Numbered from the stretch's first letter, positions 42,127 through 51,451 are shown. The stretch: 64,000 bases of DNA from Caballeronia ptereochthonis (GCF_001545075.1 NZ_FCOB02000035.1:1-64000); one strand, 5' to 3'. The notes: generated by a model not told the origin, from the letters alone. Numbers and translations: made by a program.

Positions 42127-42522
42127 TTAGTCGAGCGACGGCAGCACGCGCGGACGCCGGTCGCGGTCGGTCGCGACGTAGGTGAGCGTCGCCTCCGTCA
42201 CCTTGACGACTTCTTCGGCGAGGTTCATGCGCTGCGCATAGACCTCGACCGACACCGTGACGGACGTATTCCCCGTTTTCACGATATCGGCGTAAAAGCT
42301 CAGCAAATCGCCGACGAACACGGGATGCTTGAAGAGGAACGAGTTCACCGCGACAGTCGCGACGCGGCCGTTCGCGCGGCGGCTCGCCGGAATGGAGCCG
42401 GCGATGTCGACCTGCGCCATGATCCATCCGCCGAAGACGTCGCCGTGGACGTTGGCGTCGGCGGGCTGCGGCACGACGCGCAGCGCGACCGGCTTCTGGG
42501 GGAGTCTGGATTGATCCGTCAT
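42127..42522 (-). CDS. Acyl-CoA thioesterase, hotdog fold (YciA-like)
   Basis: 131 residues from MTDQSRLPQK. The hotdog helix NVHGDVFGGWIMAQVDIAGS has the catalytic Asp of YciA-type thioesterases, and VNSFLFKHPVFVGDLLSFYADI is the typical strand-loop. It hydrolyses medium- or broad-range acyl-CoA in the cytosol. It is convergent with the GGDEF-EAL gene, leaving only nine bases between. Confidence 0.88.
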   Translation of the reverse strand: MTDQSRLPQKPVALRVVPQPADANVHGDVFGGWIMAQVDIAGSIPASRRANGRVATVAVNSFLFKHPVFVGDLLSFYADIVKTGNTSVTVSVEVYAQRMNLAEEVVKVTEATLTYVATDRDRRPRVLPSLD

Positions 42523-42578
42523 GGCAGGGATTCCGGTTTGGCAGAGCGGCTGGAAGGCTCGCGGGCGCAAGCGGCCCC

Positions 42579-42606
42579 TTGAACCTTCTGCGACAATGCC
42601 TATTTA
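42579..42606 (+). promoter_or_regulatory. Putative promoter of the Atm1-like exporter gene
   Basis: TTGAAC (42579-42584), a 16-base spacer and TATTTA (42601-42606) resemble a sigma-70 promoter. It would give a leader of about 165 bases ahead of the ABC transporter gene. Confidence 0.4.
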
Positions 42607-42777
42607 TGGATGACCCCGTGGGCGCGAGGCAATGACCTCGATGACGCCGGGGCTTGCAGCAAATTGTACGGGAAAGCATGCCACAGACGTGCTCCCGCTC
42701 GACGACATACGCGTCCCCTGCAACGCCGACGCCGCGCTTGAGCCCGCTCGCGCGACGCGCCCGAACGATACGAACTC

Positions 42778-44670
42778 ATGCGCCGCTTCCCCAACAGAGA
42801 GCCCGGGCCAGCGCCCCAGGGCCCGCGCAACGACTGGCAGACGATCCGCTCGCTGCTGCCTTACCTCACGACGTACAAATGGCGCGTCGCGTTCGCGCTG
42901 TCGTGCCTGATCGGCGCGAAGGTCGCGAACCTCGGCGTTCCGATCGTGATGAAGCGCATCGTCGACAGCCTCGCGTCCGTGCAGCATCTCACCGCGCTCG
43001 GACGCGCGCACGACGCGCCGGGCATCGTGCTGATCGGCGGCATCGGGCTGCTCGTGATCGCTTACGCGGCCGCGCGGCTTTCCACCTCGCTCTTCACGGA
43101 GTTGCGCGAGCTGCTTTTCGCGAAGGTGACCGAAAGCGCCGTGCGGCAACTCGCCCTGCAGGTGTTCAGGCATCTGCACTCGCTGTCGCTGCGCTTTCAT
43201 CTGGAACGGCAGACGGGCGGCATGTCGCGCGACATCGAGCGCGGCACGCGCGGCATCCAGCAACTCGTTTCCTATTCGCTCTACAGCATCCTGCCGACGC
43301 TCGTCGAAGTCGGGCTCGTGCTCGCGTTCTTCGTGACGAAATACGAGGCGTATTACGCGCTCGTCACGCTCGTCGCGCTCGTCACGTACATCGTGTTCAC
43401 GGTGAAGGTGACCGAGTGGCGCACGCATTTCCGCCGCACGATGAACGATCTCGATTCGAAGGCGAACTCGCGCGCGATCGATTCGCTGCTCAACTACGAG
43501 ACCGTCAAGTACTTCGGCAACGAGGAATGGGAGACGCGCCGCTACGACGAGAACCTCCAGCGCTATCGCACGGCCGCGATCAAGTCGCAACGCTCGCTGT
43601 CGCTGCTCAACTTCGGGCAGCAGACGATCATCGGCATCGGGCTGGTGTTCATTCTGTGGCGCGCGACGCAGGGCGTGATGGCCGGGCGCCTCACGCTCGG
43701 CGATCTCGTGCTCATCAACACGTTCATGCTGCAGCTCTACATTCCGCTGAATTTCCTCGGCGTGGTGTATCGCGAGCTCAAGCAGGCGCTGACCGACATG
43801 GATCGCATGTTCACCCTGCTTTCCGCGGGCCGGGAAGTGCCCGATGCGCCGAACGCCCAGCCGCTCGCGGTGCGCGGCGGGGAGGTGCGCTTCGAGAACG
43901 TGAGCTTCTCGTACGAGAAGGCGAGGCCCATTCTGCACGGCGTCGATTTCACGATTCCGGCGGGCACGACGACAGCGGTGGTCGGACACAGCGGCTCGGG
44001 CAAATCGACGCTCGGGCGTCTGCTCTTCCGCTTTTACGATCTCGATCGCGCGCAGGGCGGAGGCATCAGCATCGACGGACAGGACATCCGCGACGTCACG
44101 CAGGATTCGTTGCGCGCGGCGATCGGCATCGTGCCGCAGGACACCGTGCTCTTCAACGATTCGATCTACTACAACATCGCGTATGGACGCCCGTCCGCGA
44201 GCCGCGAGGAAGTGATCGCGGCGGCGCGCGCGGCGCATATCCACGACTTCATCGAGGCATTGCCGCAGGGTTACGACACGCCGGTCGGCGAGCGCGGGCT
44301 GAAGCTCTCGGGCGGCGAGAAGCAGCGCGTCGCGATCGCGCGCACGCTCCTCAAGAATCCGCCGATCCTGATCTTCGACGAAGCCACGTCCGCGCTCGAT
44401 TCGAAATCCGAACGCGCGATCCAGCACGAGCTCGATTCGATCGCGCGCGAGCGCACGACGCTCATCATCGCGCACCGGCTGTCGACGGTCGTGCATGCGC
44501 AACAGATCATCGTGATGGATCATGGACGCATCGTGGAGCGCGGCACGTTCGCGGATCTGTTGAGCGCGGGCGGGTTGTTTGCGCAGATGTGGATGTTGCA
44601 GCAGCAGCGCGCGGGCGACTCCGATGCGGGCGAGGCGGCGCTGGATCAGCGGGATACGGCGGGGGTCTGA
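42778..44670 (+). CDS. Atm1-type ABC exporter (fused permease and ATPase)
   Basis: 630 residues. Six transmembrane helices (about 35-345) contain the Atm1/HMT1 subgroup signature: FHLERQTGGMSRDIERGTRGIQ and SRAIDSLLNYETVKYFGNE. The nucleotide-binding domain has Walker A GHSGSGKST, the LSGGEKQRVAIAR signature and Walker B ILIFDEATSALD, then IAHRLSTV. Bacterial members export glutathione-linked metals or persulfides; mitochondrial Atm1 supplies cytosolic iron-sulfur assembly. It acts as a homodimer in the inner membrane. It is convergent with the NarK-like gene. Confidence 0.92.
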   Translation: MRRFPNREPGPAPQGPRNDWQTIRSLLPYLTTYKWRVAFALSCLIGAKVANLGVPIVMKRIVDSLASVQHLTALGRAHDAPGIVLIGGIGLLVIAYAAARLSTSLFTELRELLFAKVTESAVRQLALQVFRHLHSLSLRFHLERQTGGMSRDIERGTRGIQQLVSYSLYSILPTLVEVGLVLAFFVTKYEAYYALVTLVALVTYIVFTVKVTEWRTHFRRTMNDLDSKANSRAIDSLLNYETVKYFGNEEWETRRYDENLQRYRTAAIKSQRSLSLLNFGQQTIIGIGLVFILWRATQGVMAGRLTLGDLVLINTFMLQLYIPLNFLGVVYRELKQALTDMDRMFTLLSAGREVPDAPNAQPLAVRGGEVRFENVSFSYEKARPILHGVDFTIPAGTTTAVVGHSGSGKSTLGRLLFRFYDLDRAQGGGISIDGQDIRDVTQDSLRAAIGIVPQDTVLFNDSIYYNIAYGRPSASREEVIAAARAAHIHDFIEALPQGYDTPVGERGLKLSGGEKQRVAIARTLLKNPPILIFDEATSALDSKSERAIQHELDSIARERTTLIIAHRLSTVVHAQQIIVMDHGRIVERGTFADLLSAGGLFAQMWMLQQQRAGDSDAGEAALDQRDTAGV

Positions 44671-44711
44671 AGCGCTTGGGCGGCGCGCCGAAGCCGCCGC
44701 CCGGCAGACAC

Positions 44712-46100
44712 TTACTCCATCGCGTGGGCTCCGCCGATCGCGACGCTTTCACGTCCTTGCGCCGCCGTCGACGACCAGCGCAGCCACTGACCGCGCAGCA
44801 GGAACAACGCGCCGAACGCGCAGGTCGCCAGCACGCCGAAGGTCGCGAAGCCCATCTGATAGCTGCCCGTGCTTTCCTTCGCGATGCCCATGATCACCGG
44901 CAGATAGAACCCGCCGATGCCGCCCGCCGCACCCACGATTCCCGAGAGCAGTCCCGTCCTGCCCTTCCAGCGATGCGGCACGAGCTGGAACGTCGAGCCG
45001 TTGCCGAGACCAAACGCGATGTAGAGGCAGATCAGGATCGCGAGACCGCCGGCAACCGGCGGCATCCAGATCGCGAACGTGAAGTCGCCGACGGCAATCG
45101 CGGCGAGCAGCACCAGCAGCGCGCGCACGCCCGTCACGCGATCGGCGACATAGCCGCCGAACGGACGCACGATCGCGCCGAGGAACGCGAGCAGCGACAT
45201 GAAGAGGCCCGCTTCGAGCTTGGGCATCTGATAGAGCGACGTGAGCAGCAGCGTCACATACGACGACATGCCGACGAAGCCGCCAAAGGTAATGCTGTAG
45301 ATCAGCATGATCGCCCACGTATCGCGCTCGCCGAGCACCGAGCGATAGCGATGCGGCAGCACGGCGATCGCGATGAGCGCGCCGATCACCGGCAGGAGCA
45401 GCACGCCGGCCTTTCCGCCGCCGAACACGCCGGCGTTCACCGCGAGCACCAGCACGATCAGACTCAGGAGCGTGACCGCGAAGCTCGACAGCGCGCGCAT
45501 CGTGCTGCCCGTCTTCTCGCCGGCATCCGACGCCCATGCGTACAGCGCGACCGCGGTAATCGCGAGCAGCGGCAGGGCGGCTGCGGTCGACATCTTCCAG
45601 CCGAAGGCGTCGGCCAGATGCGGGAACAGGAAGCCGTCGAGCACCGCGCCGATGTTGCCCGCGGCGGCGAGACCGAGCACGAGCCCCTGGACCTTCGGCG
45701 GATAGTTGCTACCCGCCATCGGCAGCGCGACGGCGAAGCTCGCGCCGCCCATGCCGAGGAACACGCCGAGCACGAGCAGCAGCGCATACGACGGCACGCC
45801 GGGCGCGAGCGGCAGCACGATCGACGGAATCGACGAGAGTAAGACGCCCATCAGCGCGACGCGGCGGCCGTCGGTCGACTGATAGAGATTGCCCAGCGTG
45901 ACGCGCAGGATGGCCGCGGCCAGCACCGGCACCGCGACGAGGAAGCCTTGCTGCGCGGCGGACATGATCACGTCGCGGCCGATGAACGGCGCGAGCGGCC
46001 CGTACAGCACCCAGACGGTGAAACCCGTATCGAAGTAAAGGAAGCAGGCGAGAAGCGAGCGCCAGTTGCCGCTCTTGAGCGAAGCGATCAGGTTGGACAT
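44712..46100 (-). CDS. MFS transporter, nitrate/nitrite porter (NarK/NNP) family
   Basis: 462 residues from MSNLIASLKS. The nitrate-signature glycine-rich helices are visible: GMGGASFAVALPMAGSNYPPKVQGLVLGLAAAGNIG in the first half and GLGNGSTFQLVPHRW plus GIVGAAGGIGGFYLPVIMG in the second. Twelve transmembrane segments are expected. It probably imports nitrate or exchanges nitrate for nitrite across the inner membrane. No nitrate reductase gene is nearby, so another substrate is not excluded. It is divergent from a LysR gene. Confidence 0.87.
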   Translation of the reverse strand: MSNLIASLKSGNWRSLLACFLYFDTGFTVWVLYGPLAPFIGRDVIMSAAQQGFLVAVPVLAAAILRVTLGNLYQSTDGRRVALMGVLLSSIPSIVLPLAPGVPSYALLLVLGVFLGMGGASFAVALPMAGSNYPPKVQGLVLGLAAAGNIGAVLDGFLFPHLADAFGWKMSTAAALPLLAITAVALYAWASDAGEKTGSTMRALSSFAVTLLSLIVLVLAVNAGVFGGGKAGVLLLPVIGALIAIAVLPHRYRSVLGERDTWAIMLIYSITFGGFVGMSSYVTLLLTSLYQMPKLEAGLFMSLLAFLGAIVRPFGGYVADRVTGVRALLVLLAAIAVGDFTFAIWMPPVAGGLAILICLYIAFGLGNGSTFQLVPHRWKGRTGLLSGIVGAAGGIGGFYLPVIMGIAKESTGSYQMGFATFGVLATCAFGALFLLRGQWLRWSSTAAQGRESVAIGGAHAME

Positions 46101-46436
46101 TGCGGGGTTCCGTGTGCGAGCGCGCTCGTTAATGAGCAGGCAACGGCCCGCAAAATTGCAAGCATCATGCCAATGAAATGCATGTTTATGCGCGATGCGG
46201 CGAAGAGCGAGAGCGGGCGCGGGATTCCGGCACACGCGGGCGCAGCGGCGGGTGTGCGTGTTCGTTTCCTGGCCCGGTCGGCGTTCCAGCTGGCGAGCAC
46301 CGCGCGCGTGCGCGGCCGCCTGCGGATGGTGCGCCGCGCCTTCGTGCGGTTCATGCGCCCGCTAGAATGTTTTCTTTGCCGCTCAAGCATCGCGCGCACC
46401 CGAAATGCACGGAACTGATCGCACGGAACTGATCGC
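46101..46436. other. Intergenic region between divergent narK-like and lysR genes
   Basis: 336 bases with no credible gene. Features seen are a 12-bp palindrome CGAGCGCGCTCG (46117-46128), 17 bases upstream of the NarK-like start, and a 14-base tandem repeat at the lysR start listed separately. Both promoters should lie here, but I could not assign -35/-10 pairs with confidence. Confidence 0.5.
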
Positions 46437-46448
46437 ATGGAACTGAAA
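46411..46448 (+). repeat. 14-bp tandem repeat across the lysR start codon
   Basis: GGAACTGATCGCAC at 46411-46424 is repeated as GGAACTGATCGCAT at 46425-46438, and a partial third copy GGAACTGA begins at 46439. The ATG (46437-46439) lies at the junction of the second and third copies. Gain or loss of one upstream unit would change the ribosome-loading region. Confidence 0.75.
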
Positions 46449-47408
46449 TGGCTGGAAGACTTCGTCTCCCTCGCAGAGACGCGCAGCTTTAGCCGCTCCG
46501 CCGAGCTTCGGCACATCACGCAGCCCGCGTTCTCGCGGCGCATCCAGGCGCTCGAGGCGTGGCTGGGCACGGAACTCATCGACCGTTCGGTGTATCCGAC
46601 GCGGCTCACCCAAGCCGGAAACGTGTTCTACGAGCAGGCGCTCGCGATGCTCTCGCAGTTTCACGAGGCGCGCACGCTTTTGCGCGGGCAGGGCGGCGTG
46701 CCCGCGGCGACCATCGAGTTCGCCGTGCCGCATACGCTTTCGCTCACGTACTTTCCGCGCTGGCTGGAGCACATCGAGGCGCGGCTGGGCCGCATCCGCA
46801 CGCGGCTGCGCGCGCTCAACGTGCACGATGCGGTGCTGTCGCTCGTCGAAGGCGGCTGCGATCTCGTGATGGGCTATCACCATCCGAGCCATCCGGTTGC
46901 GCTCGATCCGGCGCGCTACGACATGCTCACGCTCGGCGCCGAGCCGATCAGCCCGTTCTCGGCCGTCACCAAGGGCGGACGCGCGCGCTACACGCTGCCC
47001 GCCACCGCGGACTCGCCCGCGCCGTATTTGTCGTACACGCCGAACGCGTATCTCGGCCGCATGACCGAAGTCATCATCGCGACGTCGCCGACGCGCCTCT
47101 ATCTCGACAAGGTCTACGAAACCGACATGGCCGAAGGACTGAAAGCGATGGCGCTCGCGGGCCACGGCGTCGCGTTCCTGCCGCACAGCGCCGTCGAGGA
47201 TGCGGTGGAGGAAGGGCGGCTCATCCGCCTCGATCGGGGAACGCGCGGCACGCCCGCCGGTCAGTTCACGCTGACGATGGAAATCCGGCTCTATCGCGAC
47301 AAGCTCGCGGCGCAGGGCGAGGAGCCGCGTCAGGCATTGATGCGCGCGCTCTGGGACGCGGTCGGTGAGGAATTGCTGAAGGCATCGTCGGGAACGCCCG
47401 CCGCGTAA
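46437..47408 (+). CDS. LysR family transcriptional regulator
   Basis: 323 residues. The LysR helix-turn-helix is at the N-terminus: MELKWLEDFVSLAETRSFSRSAELRHITQPAFSRRIQALEAWLGTELIDR. The C-terminal periplasmic-binding-like effector domain extends from about 90 to 295. It is divergent from the NarK-like transporter and directly ahead of glutamate dehydrogenase, 109 bases away, so it may regulate either. The start codon sits in a tandem repeat. The effector is unknown. Confidence 0.9.
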   Translation: MELKWLEDFVSLAETRSFSRSAELRHITQPAFSRRIQALEAWLGTELIDRSVYPTRLTQAGNVFYEQALAMLSQFHEARTLLRGQGGVPAATIEFAVPHTLSLTYFPRWLEHIEARLGRIRTRLRALNVHDAVLSLVEGGCDLVMGYHHPSHPVALDPARYDMLTLGAEPISPFSAVTKGGRARYTLPATADSPAPYLSYTPNAYLGRMTEVIIATSPTRLYLDKVYETDMAEGLKAMALAGHGVAFLPHSAVEDAVEEGRLIRLDRGTRGTPAGQFTLTMEIRLYRDKLAAQGEEPRQALMRALWDAVGEELLKASSGTPAA

Positions 47409-47517
47409 GGTTGCGCGACGTTATGCAGGAAACGCATGATGGGATAAGGAAACGGCATTGGATTTGGAAACGCCGTTTTTCGACAATGAACGCATTCCAC
47501 ACACCGCTGGAGCTTCA

Positions 47518-48810
47518 ATGTCCTCTCCGAAGTACGACCATGCCATCCCCTCGTATCTGCATGCCGACGATCTCGGCCCGTGGGGCAACTACCTGAAGCA
47601 GGTCGATCGCGTCGCTCCCTATCTCGGTTCTCTTTCCCGCTGGCTCGAAACGCTCAAGCGCCCGAAGCGCATTCTCATCGTCGATTGCCCGATCGAGCTC
47701 GATAACGGTACCGTCGCGCACTTCGAAGGCTACCGCGTGCAGCACAACACCTCGCGCGGTCCCGGCAAGGGCGGCGTGCGTTACCACCAGGACGTGACAC
47801 TCTCCGAAGTGATGGCGCTGTCCGCGTGGATGTCGGTGAAGAACGCGGCCGTGAACGTGCCGTACGGCGGCGCGAAGGGCGGCATCCGCGTCGATCCGCG
47901 CACGCTCTCGCGCGGCGAGCTCGAGCGCGTGACGCGTCGCTACACCAGCGAGATCGGCATCATCATCGGGCCGAATACCGATATTCCCGCGCCGGACGTG
48001 AACACGAACGAGCAGATCATGGCGTGGATGATGGACACCTACTCCATGAACCAGGGCCAGACGGCCACGGGCGTCGTGACCGGCAAGCCGATCTCGCTCG
48101 GCGGCTCGCTCGGCCGCAAGGAAGCGACGGGCCGCGGCGTGTTCGTCGTCGGCACGGAAGCGGCGCGGCGCATCGGCATGGAGATCGAAGGCGCGCGCAT
48201 CGCCGTGCAGGGCTTCGGCAACGTGGGCGGCATCGCGGCCAAGCTGTTCCAGGAAGCGGGCGCGCGCGTGATCGCCGTGCAGGATCACACCGGCACGATC
48301 CATAACTCGAAGGGCATCGATACCATCGCGCTGCTCGATCACGTCGCGAAGAACGGCGGCGTCGGCGGCTTCGCGGGCGCGGATCCGGTGCAGGCGGAAG
48401 AGTTCTGGATGATCGAAACCGACATCCTGATTCCGGCCGCGCTGGAAAACCAGATCACCGAGAAGAACGCGTCGAAGATTCGCACGAAGATCGTCGTCGA
48501 AGGCGCGAACGGTCCGACCACGACCGCCGCCGACGACATCCTGAACGACAAGGGCATCCTCGTGATTCCGGACGTGATCGCGAACGCGGGCGGCGTGACC
48601 GTGTCGTACTTCGAATGGGTGCAGGATTTCTCGAGCTTCTTCTGGACGGAAGACGAGATCAACCAGCGCCTCGAGCGCGTGATGCGCGAGGCGTTCGCCG
48701 GCGTGTGGCAGGTCGCGAGCGAGCAGAAGGTTTCAGTGCGCACGGCGGCGTTCATCGTCGCATGTACGCGGATCCTGATGGCGCGCGAAATGCGCGGCCT
48801 GTATCCCTGA
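47518..48810 (+). CDS. gdhA: Glutamate dehydrogenase (Glu/Leu/Phe/Val family)
   Basis: 430 residues from MSSPKYDHAI, with TGGAG six bases before the ATG; an upstream ATG would add 20 residues. The substrate region GGVRYHQDVT and the catalytic-lysine motif PYGGAKGGIRVDP are intact. The Rossmann motif VQGFGNVGGIAA lies near residue 230. It interconverts glutamate and 2-oxoglutarate plus ammonium in the cytosol; the NAD-type 430-residue subgroup is likely. It is followed by a strong terminator and then by glutamate uptake genes. Confidence 0.94.
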   Translation: MSSPKYDHAIPSYLHADDLGPWGNYLKQVDRVAPYLGSLSRWLETLKRPKRILIVDCPIELDNGTVAHFEGYRVQHNTSRGPGKGGVRYHQDVTLSEVMALSAWMSVKNAAVNVPYGGAKGGIRVDPRTLSRGELERVTRRYTSEIGIIIGPNTDIPAPDVNTNEQIMAWMMDTYSMNQGQTATGVVTGKPISLGGSLGRKEATGRGVFVVGTEAARRIGMEIEGARIAVQGFGNVGGIAAKLFQEAGARVIAVQDHTGTIHNSKGIDTIALLDHVAKNGGVGGFAGADPVQAEEFWMIETDILIPAALENQITEKNASKIRTKIVVEGANGPTTTAADDILNDKGILVIPDVIANAGGVTVSYFEWVQDFSSFFWTEDEINQRLERVMREAFAGVWQVASEQKVSVRTAAFIVACTRILMAREMRGLYP

Positions 48811-48891
48811 TCCGATGCAGCGGCGGGTTCGTTGCAACCGGCGTCGGGCAAGCGGCTCGCGGATGGCGGGCCGCGTTCGCGCCCTATAAAT

Positions 48892-48928
48892 AATGCGGGC
48901 GGCATTCTTCGGAATGCCGCCCGCATTT
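48892..48928 (+). terminator. Strong intrinsic terminator after gdhA
   Basis: A 16-bp perfect stem (48892-48907 with 48912-48927) closed by a TTCG tetraloop ends in ATTT. It separates gdhA from gltI. Confidence 0.85.
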
Positions 48929-49071
48929 GCATGGAAAATACATTAATATGCGCGGTCTTACGGGGTTGCACCCGAGCGTCTCGCAAATAAGACGACGTGG
49001 GTTAACAATCATTCTTTCAGAATAATTACCCTGCTAAACTTGCCCCGTTTTTTGCCACAGGAGATCGAACA

Positions 49072-49965
49072 ATGAAGATTAAAAAGGCTGCGCTGCTCGT
49101 CGCCGCGCTCGGATTTCTCGCCACCGGCGCCTACGCTCAGGACGCCGGCACGCTCAAGAAAATCAAGGACACGGGTGTGATCTCGCTGGGGCACCGCGAA
49201 TCGTCCATTCCGTTTTCGTACTATGACGACAAGCAGAACGTCGTCGGCTACTCGCATGAATTCGCACTGAAGGTCGTCGACGCGGTGAAGCAGAAGCTGA
49301 ACATGCCGGACCTGAAGGTGAAGCTCACGCCGATCACCTCGCAGAACCGCATTCCGCTCGTGCAGAACGGCACCGTGGACATCGAGTGCGGCTCGACCAC
49401 GAACAACGCCGAGCGCCAGCAGCAGGTTTCCTTCTCGAACACGATCTTCGTGATCGGCACGCGTCTCATGACCAAGAAGGATTCCGGCGTGAAGGACTGG
49501 GCCGACCTGAAGGGCAAGACCGTCGTGACGACCGCCGGCACGACGTCCGAGCGCCTGCTTCGCAAGATGAATCAGGACAAGAGCATGGGCATGAACATCA
49601 TCAGCGCGAAGGACCACGGCGAGTCGTTCCTGACGCTGTCGACGGGCCGCGCCGTCGCGTTCATGATGGACGATGCGCTGCTCGCGGGCGAGCGCGCCAA
49701 GTCCAACAACCCGAACGATTTCGTGATCGTCGGGGCGCCGCAATCGCATGAAGCGTACGGCTGCATGATCCGCAAGAACGATCCCGAGTTCAAGAAGGTC
49801 GTCGACGACGCGATCGCCAAGGTCGAAACGTCGGGCGAAGCCGACAAGATCTACAAGAAGTGGTTCGAAAGCCCGATCCCGCCGAAGGGCCTCAACCTCA
49901 ACTTCCCGGAAAGTGACGACATGAAGGCTCTCTTCAAGAGCCCGAATGACAAGGCAATCGACTAA
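49072..49965 (+). CDS. gltI: Glutamate/aspartate ABC transporter, periplasmic binding protein GltI
   Basis: 297 residues. Signal peptide MKIKKAALLVAALGFLATGAYA, then a family 3 solute-binding fold with GVISLGHRESSIPFSYYD, NGTVDIECGSTTNNAERQ and AEGKTVVTTAGTTSERLL-type segments. It binds L-glutamate or L-aspartate in the periplasm and delivers it to GltJK. It is followed by a terminator hairpin before gltJ, which should make it more abundant than the permease. A weak -10 TAAACT lies at 49035-49040. Confidence 0.95.
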   Translation: MKIKKAALLVAALGFLATGAYAQDAGTLKKIKDTGVISLGHRESSIPFSYYDDKQNVVGYSHEFALKVVDAVKQKLNMPDLKVKLTPITSQNRIPLVQNGTVDIECGSTTNNAERQQQVSFSNTIFVIGTRLMTKKDSGVKDWADLKGKTVVTTAGTTSERLLRKMNQDKSMGMNIISAKDHGESFLTLSTGRAVAFMMDDALLAGERAKSNNPNDFVIVGAPQSHEAYGCMIRKNDPEFKKVVDDAIAKVETSGEADKIYKKWFESPIPPKGLNLNFPESDDMKALFKSPNDKAID

Positions 49966-49987
49966 CCGGTTCGAGTATCGAACGAAC

Positions 49988-50022
49988 GAAACGGAAGGAG
50001 CTTGCTTCTTCCGTTTCTTTTT
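49988..50022 (+). terminator. Intra-operon terminator between gltI and gltJ
   Basis: A 13-bp stem with one G-U pair (49988-50000 with 50005-50017) and a CTTG loop is followed by five T residues. gltJ starts at 50034. Partial termination here would set a high binding-protein to permease ratio. Confidence 0.8.
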
Positions 50023-50033
50023 GGAGTGAGTCC

Positions 50034-50774
50034 ATGTCTTATCACTGGAACTGGGGCATCCTGCTGAGTCCGGTTTCGACCGGCGAGCCCACGACCTACC
50101 TCGGCTGGCTGATCTCCGGCTTCTGGGTGACCATCACCGTGTCGCTCGCGGCCTGGGTGATCGCCCTCGTGGTCGGCTCGTTGTTCGGCATCTTGCGCAC
50201 GGTCCCGAATCGCTTCCTGGCGGGCATCGGCACCGTCTACGTCGCGATCTTCCGCAATATTCCGCTGATCGTGCAGTTCTTCATCTGGTATCTCGTGATT
50301 CCGGAGTTGCTGCCGCCTTCCATCGGCAACTGGTTCAAGCAACTGCCGCCCACGGTGCAGTTCTTTTCGTCGTCGATCATCTGTCTCGGGCTCTTCACCG
50401 GCGCGCGCGTGTGCGAGCAGGTGCGCTCGGGCATCAACGCGCTGCCGCGCGGACAGCGCAACGCGGGCCTCGCGATGGGCTTCACGCAATGGCAGACGTA
50501 TCGATACGTGCTGATGCCGGTCGCTTACCGGATCATCGTGCCGCCGCTCACGTCGGAGTTTCTGAACGTGTTCAAGAACTCGGCGGTCGCATCGACCATC
50601 GGTCTGCTCGACCTGTCCGCGCAGGCGCGGCAGCTCGTCGACTACACGGCGCAGACGTATGAATCGTTCATCGCGGTGACGCTCGCCTACATGCTCATCA
50701 ACCTCGTCGTGATGCTGTTGATGCGCTGGGTCGAAGCGAAGAGCCGCCTGCCTGGCTACATCGGAGGCAAGTAA
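50034..50774 (+). CDS. gltJ: Glutamate/aspartate ABC transporter permease GltJ
   Basis: 246 residues. A HisM-type amino-acid permease with N-terminal helix GWLISGFWVTITVSLAAWVI and the EAA-like loop GINALPRGQRNAGLAMGFTQWQTYRYVLMP. It forms the inner-membrane channel with GltK. GGAG precedes the ATG. Its stop codon overlaps the first base of gltK. Confidence 0.95.
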   Translation: MSYHWNWGILLSPVSTGEPTTYLGWLISGFWVTITVSLAAWVIALVVGSLFGILRTVPNRFLAGIGTVYVAIFRNIPLIVQFFIWYLVIPELLPPSIGNWFKQLPPTVQFFSSSIICLGLFTGARVCEQVRSGINALPRGQRNAGLAMGFTQWQTYRYVLMPVAYRIIVPPLTSEFLNVFKNSAVASTIGLLDLSAQARQLVDYTAQTYESFIAVTLAYMLINLVVMLLMRWVEAKSRLPGYIGGK

Positions 50775-51451
50775 TGCATCATTTCAACTGGAGTGGTGTG
50801 ATCGCGTCCTTGCCTACGTTGATGACGGGCGCCAAGATCACGCTGCAGATCACCGTGCTCGCCATCGTGGTCGGCATCGTCTGGGGAACCGTGCTCGCGT
50901 TGTTCCGCCTTTCGGGCGTCAAGCCGCTGCAATGGTTCGCGGGCATGTACGTCACGCTGTTCCGCTCGATCCCGCTCGTGATGGTGCTCCTGTGGTTCTT
51001 CCTGATCGTGCCGCAGTTCCTGCAGAACGTGCTCGGGCTGTCCGCGGACATCGACATTCGCCTCGCGTCCGCGATGGTCGCGTTCTCGCTTTTCGAAGCC
51101 GCGTACTATTCGGAAATCATCCGCGCGGGCATTCAGGCGGTGCCGCGCGGCCAGGTGAACGCGGCGTTCGCGCTCGGCATGACCTACGGCCAGGCGATGA
51201 AGCTCGTCGTGCTGCCGCAGGCGTTCCGCGCGATGGTGCCGCTCCTGCTCACGCAGGCGATCGTGCTGTTTCAGGATACGTCGCTCGTCTACGTCATCAG
51301 TCTCGCGGACTTCTTCCGCACGGCGACGAACATCGGCGACCGCGACGGCACGTCCGTCGAAATGGTCCTGTTCGCGGGCGCGTGCTATTTCGTGATCTGC
51401 GTGATGGCGTCGGCCCTCGTCAAAAGTCTTCAGAAAAAGGTCGCAAGATGA
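50774..51451 (+). CDS. gltK: Glutamate/aspartate ABC transporter permease GltK
   Basis: 225 residues. A second HisM-type permease with TLMTGAKITLQITVLAIVVG and the EAA loop GIQAVPRGQVNAAFALGMTYGQAMKLVVLPQA. It pairs with GltJ. The ATG overlaps the gltJ stop by one base, and the stop overlaps gltL by four bases, so translation of gltJKL is coupled. Confidence 0.95.
   Translation: MHHFNWSGVIASLPTLMTGAKITLQITVLAIVVGIVWGTVLALFRLSGVKPLQWFAGMYVTLFRSIPLVMVLLWFFLIVPQFLQNVLGLSADIDIRLASAMVAFSLFEAAYYSEIIRAGIQAVPRGQVNAAFALGMTYGQAMKLVVLPQAFRAMVPLLLTQAIVLFQDTSLVYVISLADFFRTATNIGDRDGTSVEMVLFAGACYFVICVMASALVKSLQKKVAR

Noticed and set aside
42654..45842. 1062-residue plus-strand open frame
   Set aside because: It is out of frame with the Atm1-like exporter and runs antisense into the NarK-like gene; its Arg-rich composition is typical of GC shadow frames.
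46117..46128. CGAGCGCGCTCG palindrome as a LysR operator
   Set aside because: Pure G/C-type palindromes arise often in this base composition, and it lacks the T-N11-A pattern of LysR sites.
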